Assembly: GCF_020687205.1 (NCBI RefSeq)
Contig: NZ_JAJEQE010000037.1
Location: forward strand, 1-34,379
From: Hominisplanchenecus faecis
Lineage (GTDB): Bacteria > Bacillota > Clostridia > Lachnospirales > Lachnospiraceae
DNA: 34,379 nt
Reading direction: 5' to 3'
Shown: one piece after another, positions 7,701 through 17,500 of the stretch
How the letters are laid out: every line of letters begins with the position of its first letter
How positions within the stretch are numbered: the first letter of the stretch is position 1
The notes under the pieces: model-generated
Seen by the model: the letters and a program-made list of their open reading frames with translations, nothing else
Told to the model about the DNA's origin: nothing
Database searches by the model: none
Made by a program: the position numbers and the translations under genes

Positions 7701-10700
7701 TCAGGGTGGCATCTTTGGTAAATTCTACACGGAAATAGGTTTCGGAAACGGTTTCTTTTACATTGTAAGTACGAACCGTCACACTTTTTTCTTTTTTATT
7801 CGTTACCGTGCACTCTACCGGCGTCCAGTTGACTCCGTTGTCGCCGGATGCATAGATTTTGATCGTTCCGGAGGTCGGTGCGGTATCTTTCAGATACATT
7901 GTGAATCCTTTCAATTCGATCGCTGTATCCAGACGGAAATCGAGAGTTCCTTTTCCGCTCCATGCCACATCACCAGCACTTGTCTTATCATCCTGCAGTT
8001 TCGCCAGGACATCTGCAACAGATGCATCTTCTTTGCTGGATGTACCGTTGTAATACATTTCCGGCACGTTGCCAAGGGCTTCTGCACCGTCTTTGTATTC
8101 TCCATTGGTAACTCTGACTGCTGCAGTCACTTCAAAGTTCTGGTCAAATACGGTTGCCGTTCCTTTTACATTCTTTGTTCCGATTGTCGCTGTCAGATCT
8201 TTTGGAATATCCCACTTTACCGGAAATTCTGCTGCCAGGATTGTTCCGTCTGCAAGAACTGCCGGTCTGGCTGCCGGAAGACTGACTTCTGCATCTTTTC
8301 CGACTGCTGCGGAATAATTCAGGATACCTGCTGTCTGGCCGATCGTACTGACATTGACCGTGATACGCATATTCAGATCTGCTACCGTACCGGATACCGA
8401 ATACGTTTCTTCTTCTCCGGTAAATGCATCCCAGGTCATCTTCTTTGTCTCAGAAGTATCGTCAGAATAATGGATCTTTACTTCGGATGGGAGAACTGGT
8501 TTTGTTCCCTGTTTTATATAATAATTCTTTGCGATCTCATAGCTTACAACGGTCTTTTCTCCGGTCACTCCGCTACCGTCTGCAACTGTGGTAACGACAG
8601 TCTGTGCTGCAGTGTATCCGTCTGAAGTTGCCTTTACGGTAAAGCTTCCGGCATCTTTTGTGGACTGAACGATCGCGATCAGTTTTCCTTTACCAGCTTT
8701 TCTGGTCGGTTCACTGTAAGAAGTTGTATCGTTCTGAACACCGTTATCAAGCGAAAGGAGCTTGCCGTCACCTTCTACGGCAACATGGATCTGCGGCTCT
8801 GCACCGTTTACTTCTCTGCCGTCTCTGTCTGTCACATCGATTTCAACAAAACTTAAATCTTTTCCGTCTGCCGTGATCTCGCTGCGGTCTGCTTTTACGG
8901 TAAGTTTGGATCCCTCTCCGGTCGTCTCTGCCACGTTGCGTCCGTCCGTGTCTTTGATCTCGGTCACACCGTCTGCTTCAAATGCTTTTGCCTCCAGTGT
9001 TCCCGCCTCATAAGGTACCTGGAATGTTGCATACAGGGAAGTATGTCCGCTCGCCTTGCTGCTGTCAAAACATCCTGTTCCGCTTGTATAATTCTGATAA
9101 CCACCGGTCGGTGTATCGGTGTGTGCCGCTGTCGCACTTCCGATTTCTTTGCCGTTCAGATAAAGTTTCACAACAGGAGCATCACTGTAAACTACAACCT
9201 CTGCCTTGCCGCTGCTATCGAGCATGATCTCCTCTTCATTCCATACCGGGAGAACATGAAGGGTATTTTCGTTGTCATTCCACTGGCTCTGATACAGATA
9301 ATAGGAATCTTTTGGGATACCTGCCGTGTCAATGATACCAAAGTAAGCGTTCTTTGCAATGTTCGGCCAGGTTCCGTTTGCACCGGTTCCCTGCCAGTTA
9401 TACGGTGTCGGTTCACCGATATAATCAAAACCTGTCCAGACAAATTCGCCTGCATTAAATTCTTGCTGCATCGTGATCCACAGCCCTGCACTTGCCAGAT
9501 GTCCCCAGCCTACTGCACTTTTATCATAAGAAGTCAGTCGGCGGTCTCCGCTTCCATTGTCACTGTTGCTGTTCTTCCTGTCGTAAACGCCACGGCTGTT
9601 TACGGAAGAGGCTGTCTCAGAACCATAGACCAGCCATCCTCTGCTGTGTCCGTTGCTGATCTGTCCGGAGCTTCCGTAGTTAAATCCTACCAGACCTCCC
9701 GGCACGCCATATTTTGCTGCTTCTGCAAAAACAAGTGCTGTGTTTACCTGATTATTGTCTGCCCAGACATTGCTCTTTACCTGATTGTCACCAAAGGTTA
9801 CATATCTGGTCTCATCTTCTTCTCCGGTCCAGGTAATCAGTTTTTTTGCCACTTCCGGATACTGACTTGTTACATTCCAGTCGATCAGCTGCTGAAAGAT
9901 TTCATTTCCAAGACTCCACATGATAATGGAAGGATTGTTTCTTCCTCGTCTTACCATGGCTTTGAGGTCAAATTCTGCCCATTTTTCGCCCTCTCTGCCA
10001 TTTACGATCTGGTTGCCGCTCTCAATGGTCTGGTAGAACCATTTACCATAATCCTCGGTATTTCCTGCTTTTCCGGAAAGCCAGCAGTCAAAGGCTTCTT
10101 CCACCAGCATGATGCCTTCACGGTTGCACACATCGATCAATACCTGGGATGCCGGGTTATGTGTTACACGGATGGCATTGACTCCCATCTGTTTTAACTC
10201 CTGTACCTGACGTTCCACAGAACGCTCCCAGGCTTCGGATCCAAGAGAACCCTGGTCATGATGCATGGACACTCCGTGCAGTTTGATGTTCTTTCCATTT
10301 AAATAGAAACCTTTCTCTGTAGTAAAGTTTACCCAGCGGAAGCCAAAGTCAGAATGGTAGCTGTCTTTTAAGGTATCTCCAACATAAACTTCTGTTTTTA
10401 CGGTATAGAGGTTTGGATTTTCCGTATCCCAGAGCTTTGGGTCTGCAACGGTGACACTGGCCTCGATCCTGGCTGTTTTGCCCGCTGCAACACTCTGTAC
10501 CTTTGTCTTTTCGCCCTCTGCTGCCGGGACGTCACTGCCTTTTTCATAAACCGTCTGTTTTACAGAAACATCAGCTGCTTCGCTGCTGTCATTCTGTACT
10601 TCCGTTACCACGCTTACGGTTCCTTTTCCGCTTTCAATATCCGGGGTTGTCACGGTCGTTCCGTAATTTGCCACATGTACCGGATCTGCAACGGTAAGTT

Positions 10701-11322
10701 TTACGTCACGGTAAATACCGGAACCGGAATACCAGCGGCTGGACGGCTGTTTATGATCTACTTTGACCGTGATCACGTTTTCTTCCGATCCGAATTTCAG
10801 TTTGTCCTGCGGAAGCACAAAAGAAAACGGGGTATAACCATATGGATGTGTTCCCAGCTTTTCACCGTTCAGATAAACGGCTGCATTCATGTAAACACCG
10901 TCAAAATCAATGCTGACCGTCTTTCCCTGCATGCTCTCATCCAGTGTAAAACTTTTGCGGTACCATCCGGTGCCTCCAAGCACATAGCCGCTCTCCTGCT
11001 CTGCCGGTGCTGCTGTTGAAAATCCCTGGTCGATGCTGTAATCATGCGGAAGCGTCACATCATCCCAGGAAGAATCATTATAAGAAACTGCTTCCGCACC
11101 GTTTAATTCTCCCAGATAAAATCTCCAGTGATCGTTAAAAGAAACGGAACGCTCCTTTCCATCATATGAATTGACGTATACCGTTTCCGGTGTTGATGAT
11201 GTCTGTGTCTGAGATGCTTCCTGCACGGACGTATCAGTCCCTGCTGCCAGGACACTCACTGCTCCGGTATTAAGTACCATCGCTGCTGCCAGAACACCAC
11301 TTAAATACTTTTTGTAGTTCAT
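4795..11322 (-). CDS. Giant secreted GH2 glycosidase (beta-galactosidase-like) with F5/8C and Ig-like modules
   Basis: This 2175-aa exported enzyme has a signal peptide at residues 1-27. GH2 sugar-binding domain spans about 60-210, GH2 Ig domain 215-330 and TIM barrel 335-650. Acid/base Glu474 is in SLGNEI and nucleophile Glu569 in YGSET. The motif HHDQGSLG resembles BgaA-type beta-galactosidases. Next come a DUF4982-like Ig (670-800), an invasin-like Ig (806-915), two Big_4-like domains (925-1075), a discoidin-like domain (1080-1215) and an F5/8C (CBM32-type) domain (about 1318-1468). A further beta-sandwich and Big_4 follow (1475-1630), then a galactose-binding-like domain (1638-1806), FIVAR (1828-1890), a long coiled coil (1890-2033) and a BspA-type leucine-rich end (2034-2175). 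There is no LPxTG motif. GGAGGG precedes the ATG. Likely substrate is a galactoside on host or dietary glycan; exact specificity is not readable. The gene is monocistronic. Confidence 0.9.
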   Translation of the reverse strand: MNYKKYLSGVLAAAMVLNTGAVSVLAAGTDTSVQEASQTQTSSTPETVYVNSYDGKERSVSFNDHWRFYLGELNGAEAVSYNDSSWDDVTLPHDYSIDQGFSTAAPAEQESGYVLGGTGWYRKSFTLDESMQGKTVSIDFDGVYMNAAVYLNGEKLGTHPYGYTPFSFVLPQDKLKFGSEENVITVKVDHKQPSSRWYSGSGIYRDVKLTVADPVHVANYGTTVTTPDIESGKGTVSVVTEVQNDSSEAADVSVKQTVYEKGSDVPAAEGEKTKVQSVAAGKTARIEASVTVADPKLWDTENPNLYTVKTEVYVGDTLKDSYHSDFGFRWVNFTTEKGFYLNGKNIKLHGVSMHHDQGSLGSEAWERSVERQVQELKQMGVNAIRVTHNPASQVLIDVCNREGIMLVEEAFDCWLSGKAGNTEDYGKWFYQTIESGNQIVNGREGEKWAEFDLKAMVRRGRNNPSIIMWSLGNEIFQQLIDWNVTSQYPEVAKKLITWTGEEDETRYVTFGDNQVKSNVWADNNQVNTALVFAEAAKYGVPGGLVGFNYGSSGQISNGHSRGWLVYGSETASSVNSRGVYDRKNSNSDNGSGDRRLTSYDKSAVGWGHLASAGLWITMQQEFNAGEFVWTGFDYIGEPTPYNWQGTGANGTWPNIAKNAYFGIIDTAGIPKDSYYLYQSQWNDNENTLHVLPVWNEEEIMLDSSGKAEVVVYSDAPVVKLYLNGKEIGSATAAHTDTPTGGYQNYTSGTGCFDSSKASGHTSLYATFQVPYEAGTLEAKAFEADGVTEIKDTDGRNVAETTGEGSKLTVKADRSEITADGKDLSFVEIDVTDRDGREVNGAEPQIHVAVEGDGKLLSLDNGVQNDTTSYSEPTRKAGKGKLIAIVQSTKDAGSFTVKATSDGYTAAQTVVTTVADGSGVTGEKTVVSYEIAKNYYIKQGTKPVLPSEVKIHYSDDTSETKKMTWDAFTGEEETYSVSGTVADLNMRITVNVSTIGQTAGILNYSAAVGKDAEVSLPAARPAVLADGTILAAEFPVKWDIPKDLTATIGTKNVKGTATVFDQNFEVTAAVRVTNGEYKDGAEALGNVPEMYYNGTSSKEDASVADVLAKLQDDKTSAGDVAWSGKGTLDFRLDTAIELKGFTMYLKDTAPTSGTIKIYASGDNGVNWTPVECTVTNKKEKSVTVRTYNVKETVSETYFRVEFTKDATLTELEMNTRIPSFTVGSEAALSSLKVGGHIADEASLKKGWFGVNETEFDAADLTAEGKDNASVTILDKDADGVIRILIESEDHLMRAIYPVILGKDNTASDSASDASMDYDYRNMTLRAPSEEGSGSVAKAADGKTGTIWHTNWGKGSGSTDLRNDPDNRYLQIELKETEKINALRYLPRSSDTNGIVTEYSIKVSTDGKNWTEVAKSDADSTWSKSVEWKLAQFAPVDAKYIRLYGVSTVGQSAAEVNKYMSAAEVRVRYAAQEIYRDNTTVTLENSSFDYAGSALAPKPVVTYKASEDAQAVTLTEGTDYELSYRNNTNPGTATVVVTGKGKYQGVVEKNFTIKAVDAVISGYEEVTVETAVKQAPALPGTIIAYSNVGNQVLEVEWDAIPADKLEKAGTFTVGGTVVDTKARIIATVTVSTVVSRDNIVYFVDAGASEFTAKGQETVEANAGTIKNTVPDQAYSEASGWGFTNSNDDMEVHGSGSAYETIRNFKAGKNGKTLTYKFALDAGTYDIVAGYYDPWAQWAGDNRHAKVSVTTDDGTELANEADHHISSEASVTFEDVKLDTAGNISLNTIPLKSGSDNCDVMISYIVIVKKKGAVEPVDPDQPDQPVPDEEKKAGLKNVIELAEKLNAENYTAESYAKLTAALTAAKEVYNAENKTDAEIQAQITAIFDAIKGLESADKAANEDLKKQLEEKTKQLEDKETELKTVKENVTTLQTQIKEAQDQLAALEDSASQEKAALEKKIEDLTAELNTARAEVLTLSSEKASLEEEKAVLQAELKKVQDQAEKESAEAEAAIKKAQEEAKKAREEIAKLKDSMTLKNGDTVTAGGVQYRVTDAAAKTAEAYGTAKKNIKSINVAATVTIKDVTCKVTAVADQAFAGQKKATKAVIGANVTKIGKKAFYGDSRLKSITVKGKKLKTVGKQALKGINKHAVVRVPKAKKKAYKALFKGKGQKKSVKVK

Positions 11323-11357
11323 ATTGCCCTCCTTTATTTTTCTTTGTTCCCTTTGTT

Positions 11358-11443
11358 GTGTTTAGTAAAAACAAAATTTTGCTTACCATAACTATACAAA
11401 ATTTCTTTACAAAAACATATGGAATATTTTTTATTTTTTGGTA
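11358..11443 (-). promoter_or_regulatory. Promoter/operator region of the first GH2 gene, conserved with its paralogue
   Basis: Five blocks recur in the same order upstream of both GH2 genes: GTGTTTAGT (11358), TTTGCTTAC (11378), TATACAAAATTT (11393), CATATG (11416) and TTTTTTGGTA (11434). The last four have identical spacing in both copies. On the minus strand TTGTATAGT supplies a -10 with no good -35, which suggests an activator is needed. A TTTTG element repeats with a 13-nt offset just upstream of the -10, a possible pair of half-sites for the AraC-type regulator encoded at 21595. Confidence 0.6.
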
Positions 11444-11462
11444 ATTTTTTCTGTACGATACA

Positions 11463-11501
11463 AAAAACCACAGAACAGTTCTTACGCTGTCTGTGGTTTT
11501 T
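11463..11501 (-). terminator. Terminator of the second GH2 gene
   Basis: AAAAACCACAGA (11463-11474) pairs perfectly with TCTGTGGTTTTT (11490-11501). A T-rich tail follows on the minus strand. It separates this gene from the promoter of the next GH2 gene, so each enzyme is its own transcription unit. Confidence 0.85.
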
Positions 11502-11544
11502 CTGCTGTTTTTAAGGTGATATGCGTTTTGGATTTATGAACTTA

Positions 11545-14500
11545 CTACTTTACAATGACACTCTTTTTCTGTCCTTTGCCTTTGAAAAGTTTCCTGTAAG
11601 CTTTTTTCTTTGACTTCGGTATACGGATCACTGCTTTTTTGTTGATGCCTTTCAGTGCCAGTTTACCGACCGTTTTCAGTTTCCTGCTTTTTACTGTGAT
11701 GCTCTTAAGTTTTCCATCGCCGTTGAATGCTTTTTTGCCGATCTTGCTCACATTCTTGCCGATCACTGCTTTTGTTGCTTTTTTCATTCCGGCAAATGCC
11801 TGATCTGCGATTGCCGTTACTTTGCAGGTATTTCCTTTGATCTTAACCGTTGCGGCTACTTCGATGTGTTTCTGGCTTTTGTTTACCACGCCATAAGCTT
11901 CCGCTGTCTTTGCTTCTGCATTGGTCACGCGATATGTTACGCCCTTTACAGTAATGGTATCACCTATTTTCAGTGTCATGGCATCTTTCAGTTTCTGCAG
12001 TTCTTCTTTGGCTTTCTGCTCTTCTTCCTGAGCTTTTTTCAGTGCTTCTGCTTCCTCTGCCTTCTTCTTCGCTGCATCTTCCTGAGCTTTTTTCAGTTCT
12101 GTCTGCAGGGATGTTTTTTCTTCTGTCAGTCTCTCTTTTTCTGCTTTCAGAACCGTAACTTTTGCGTTTGCTTCATTGAGCTGTTCTTTTAAGCTGTTGA
12201 TCTGTTTCTGAAGTTCTGCTTTTTCTGCTTCGCTTCCGTTTTTCAGATCCGCCAGATCTTTTTCTGCTTTTTTAAGCTGATCATCCAGATCTGACGCATT
12301 CTTCTGTGCTGTTTTCAGTTCGGTATCTTTTGCTGCTAATTCTGCATCTTTTTCTTTCATCTGCTGTGTCAGGTCTTTTTTCGTGTCTGCTGCTGCAGAT
12401 TTCAGATTTCTGACTGCTTCTGCCAGAGCATTGATCTGTGTCTGGACTGCTTCTGCACTTGGTTCTGTTTCTGCATATACTTTCTCCGCACTTGCGATCG
12501 TATCAGAAAGTGCTTTGTAAGATGCTGCTGTATAGTCATCTGCTTTCAGCGTTTTTGCCAGGTCAATGGCTGCCTTCAGTCCTGCTTTTGTATCTGTCTT
12601 CGGAATATCCGGCTGCTCTGCTGCTTTTTTCACGATCACGATAAAGCTTACCAGCACATCACAGCTGTCGATGTTGCTGTCCACTTTTTTCAGCGGACTT
12701 AAGTTCACAGTCACATTGCCTGCTTCTGAAAGTGTGATATTTTCCAGTGTCACACTGTCTTTGCTGCCGCTGATCTTGTGGTCTTCGTGTACAGCCAGTT
12801 CGGTTCCTGCTTTATCTGCCACAGTAATCTTTGTATGACGGTCATCGCCTGCCCACTGTGCCCATGGATCATAGAATCCAGTTACCACTTCATACGTTCC
12901 TGCATCCAGTGCAAATTTGTAGGTCATGGTCTTCTGATTGTTTCCTGCTTTAAAGTTGCGGATCGTCGTATAGGCATCCCCACTTCCGTTTGCTTCTACT
13001 TCGGATGCCGGATTTGTGAATCCCCATCCGCTTGTTTCACTGTATGCCTGATCTGGTACTGTGTTTTTCAGCGTATCTGTGTAATCCTTTCTATATGCTT
13101 TTCCTTCTGCTGAGAAAGCATTTGCACCACAGTCCACAAAGTAAACAGGTACGTCTTCTGCTTTGGTTGATTTTTCCCACTGTGCATAGAGGATTATAGA
13201 ATCTGAAACCACCGTTTCTTCTGTTACTTTTTCTCCACCTTCCGGCTGTGTAAACCAGCCCTTAAAGTTGTGTCTGTTTCTGGTCGGTGTCGGCAGTTCT
13301 CCTGCTTGGTCGCCTTTGTTCAGCGTACGTTTTGTACTTGTTCCTTCCGGAAGGCTTCCGCCGTTTGCATCCAGACTGACAACTGCTTTGCCTTCAGGAA
13401 TTACTTCGCCACCGGTCAGCTGCAGTTTGTTCATATTGAACTGCCATGTATTTCCGGTCGGATATGCAATCTTGATATAGTTTGTGTCATCCGGCATCTG
13501 TGTTGCTGTATAAAGTCTGCTCGGCCAGCTTCCGCTTACGGAAGTATCGGTTGTTTTTGTGTAATCTTTGAATTCTTTCCAGTTTTCTCCGTCTGCCGAA
13601 GTATAGAAAGTAAAGTTTTTATTTGCATTTCCATCTGTTGAGCCGGTTCCTCGAAGAACAAAACCTTTGATCGCCGGTGCACGCACGATCAGATATTCCG
13701 GATTTGCACTGTTTGTTCCCGGATATACCCCGTAATCAAAACCATAGTTATGGCAATTCTCGATCAGCATATTGTTTGTCCATTTATAAATAACGGACGA
13801 TTTGGCTGTGATATCTTCAATATCTTTGATATTGGTCTTTGTTCCCGTTGTCTCAACATAGTCAAAGGCTTCTTTTACTTCCCATTCACCAATCTTATTC
13901 ATCAGTGCCGGCACTTTAACTACATTGTTAAAATCAACGATTACCTTTGCTTTCACCTTATGATTTTCCGGATCAGCGATCCCAAGAACTGTTCCTTCTA
14001 CATCGACTACATCTGCTTTTGATGTATCCATCTCGGACCATGCAATACGGAATGCTCCGGTATGGGTATCATCTACCTGTACTTCTGCTGTCTGCGGCAG
14101 GGACGGCTGTGCCCCTTTTTCTGCATAGTAGAAATCTTTTTCTTTCAGTTTTGCACTCTTGACCGCCACATTGGAAGAAACAAATTTCGTGTCACACCAG
14201 TTACCGATATTCTTGCTGTTATCTACACTGGAATCTTCCGTTTTTGTCACCAGTTTTACGATCTTTGCACCTTTGATATCCACATCAAGTGCCAGGTTCT
14301 TGGTGGCATGTGTCATGACACCGGAACGGTATCTTGCTGTCTTTTCATCATCGACATAAACTTCGAAAGAAACGGCTCCTTCTGCATCCTGTCCGTTATC
14401 AAAACTCAGGCTGACATAAGCACGGAATGCTTCATATCCTTTTCCTTCTACATTATAAACGGCTTCTGATCCGCCAAGCATACTTAAACCTGCTGCATAT

Positions 14501-17500
14501 TCGGTCGGCTTTCCGCCCTGATCGATACGTACGCTCAAACCTGCACCGTTTACGGTCTTGTCTTTGCTTACTGTTCCTGTTGATGTGTATTCCAGATCAC
14601 CTGTTGCCACCGCATATTTCACATCGACATTCGCAACAGCTTCCATATCAGAACCAAGGATCTTGCTCTTTACTTTTAAAATTCCTGCTGCTGCCACATC
14701 TGATGCCTTGATCTGCCAGTCTGTACCTACAATTTCTTTGCTTTCGTCGGTAAAGGTTACTTCCACACCTGCCGGCAGAACCGGAAGTGTTCCGATTACG
14801 GTAGAGGCATGTACTTCCTCGACAGACTTGATCTCTTTTACGCTTACTTCTGTTTTTACAGTAACTTCCGGTCCGATCTTTCCGGTCACTTCAAATTTTC
14901 CTGCTTTTGCATAATTTTCTGCCGGAACTTCATCCCAGGTTACCGGGGCAGAACCTTTTGTGCCGTCTGCATACTCGATCGCTGCAAACTGCGGCAGGGA
15001 CGGTTCTACATTTACCAGTGTTGTTACATTGTCTACCGTTGCGGATTTGATATCTTTGACTGTTACAGTACATTCAAACGTGCCTTCCATGCCTTCTGCC
15101 GTTCCGGTTACTTTGTAAATACCTGCCTGGTTTGCATTCAGGTTATCCAGGTTCCATCCGGTTACCTGATGCTCATCAATCACACCGTTGCTGTACTGTA
15201 CTTTTACGGTTTTCGGCAGAACAGAATCTGCAGAAATGCCTTTGCCCATCACTACGGATGCGTCCAGAAGCTTCGGTGCATCCGTTCCGTCACCCGGAAG
15301 TTCGTTTTTAGAACCTACCGTAATGGTATTGGATTTCAGGATACCTTTGTCACTCTCAGCTGTCGCTGTGATCACAATGTCATCGGTGCTTCCTTCTTCT
15401 GCTTTTACGATCAGCAGTGCTTTTCCGCTGAACGCTTTGCGGTTGTCTGTGTTTTTGTATGGATCATGGTCACGTGGATCACCGTTGTCCACAGATACGA
15501 TTTCGCCGCCTTCTACGTCGAAAGTGATACGGTTGTCTGCTCCTGGAACCATGATTCCTGTATTGTCCTCAATCGTAGCTTCTACAAATACCATATCATC
15601 GCCATCGTTTTTGATGTACGTTCTGTCTGCGGAAAGTTCTACCTGTGCTGCATCACCTGATGTATTTACCACATCGGTTGCGATCACGTTTCCTTTTCCG
15701 TCCGGCTGATCATAGCCGACTGCTTTGAGTTCGCCTGCTTCGTAATCCAATCCGCTGGTTCCTTTTGTCCAGTAGATATATACCGGAGAAGCAGTCTGTT
15801 TGTCATAATTTTTGATACCAAGTGATTTTCCGTTTAAGAACAGTTCCACACTCTTTGCATTTGTGTAAATGTATACCGGCACTTTCTGTCCTGCTTTGAA
15901 ATTCCATTTTTGCGGCAGAAGATGTACGGTCGGTGTATCCGTCCACATACTCTTGTACATATAGACAACATCTTTTGCAAAACCCGCAGTGTCGATCATA
16001 CCAAAATAGGAACTCTTGGATGGCCAGCTTCTTGGTGTCGGCTCACCTAAGTAGTCATGTCCGGTCCATACGAACTCACCGGCTGTGTATGTTTTGTCTC
16101 TGTGTGCTTCCAGAGAAGCGGTTGCCGATGAAAATGTCCAGTAAGTCGGATATTCATTACATCTGTCGCTGCTTCCTTCTCCTTCCAGGAAGTAAACACC
16201 ACGGTAATAATAAGCGGATACTGTCTCAGATCCAAAAATAACCATATTCGGATATCTGGAGTGGGCACCGTCATACTGTCCGGTTGCATAGTTAAATCCG
16301 GACATTTCTGCTTTTGCCAGATGCTTTTCCTGCTGTGCATTATTTGCCCAGTAATTGTCCCAGGTTGGCGGGCATGCTGCGACCGGTCTTGTCGTGTCGA
16401 TCTCTTTGATCCATCCGGTCAGCATATCCAGTGTGTTTTCACCATGTTTGTAACGTGCATCGTAAATTTCGTTACCGGTACTCCATGCAAAAATACAAGG
16501 TGCGTTCTTGTCACGCTCTACCATCGCTTTGATATCACGTTCTGCATTGGACTGCAGATCATCACGTTTTACTTCTATATAAGAAGTGTCATTGTTGGTA
16601 TTGTCATTTCCGGCTTTATCAAAAACGACCGTCTTTCCATCTGCTGCTTTATTAAAGTAGTTATGATAATCATCACTGTTTTTCGAATACAGCCACTGAT
16701 CAAATGCTTCTTCAAATACCAGCATTCCAAGACGGTCACACGCCTCGATAAACTCCGGTGACACCGGGTTATGGGAAGTACGTATCGCATTGACACCGTA
16801 TTTTTTCAGTGTACGGATTCTTCTGTCAACAGCTGCCTGATACGTCTCCATACCAAGCGATCCAAGGTCAGAATGTTCACAGACACCATTCAGTTTTGTA
16901 TGCACACCATTTAAATAAAATCCACTGTTCGGATCCGTAGCAATATAACGGATACCAAAACGGCTGTCGGTGCTGTCCACAACTTTGCCATTCTGGATAA
17001 TCTCCGTTCTTACCCAGTACAGGTTCGGAGAATCCACGGACCACAGTTTCGGGTTTGATACCTCCACACTCTGGCGGATCGTTTTTGTCGCTCCCGCCGG
17101 TATCTCGATATCATCGGTCTGTGCAGATACTATATCACCTGCCTTATCATAAACCGTTGACTTTACAGAGACTGCTTTTGCAGCGGTATCAGAATCATTT
17201 GCAACATCGGTATTGATGTCAACACCTGCTTTTGCGGCATTTTTAATTTCTTCATATTTTCCGCCTTCTGCTTCCAGCTTTTCAAACGGAGTGGTGATCT
17301 GCACGCCGTTCACCGGAACATTCAGTTTCTCAGTGGAGATCAGATATACATTACGGTAGATACCGGCTCCTGCATACCATCTTGCACTGCTGTTGCTGCT
17401 CTGTACTTTGACTGCAATTACGTTCTCGCTGCCATCGTATTTCAGATATTTGCTGATATCATAAGTAAAGGTGTTGTAGCCAAGGTACTGCTTCCAGTTG

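Noticed and set aside
9043-10197. Long plus-strand open frame antisense to the GH2 catalytic domain
   Set aside because: The minus-strand frame has clear GH2 motifs and both catalytic glutamates; the antisense product has no recognisable motif.
14809-15660. Plus-strand open frame antisense to the second GH2 gene
   Set aside because: Cys/Tyr/Arg-rich shadow of Ig-like domains, without start signals.
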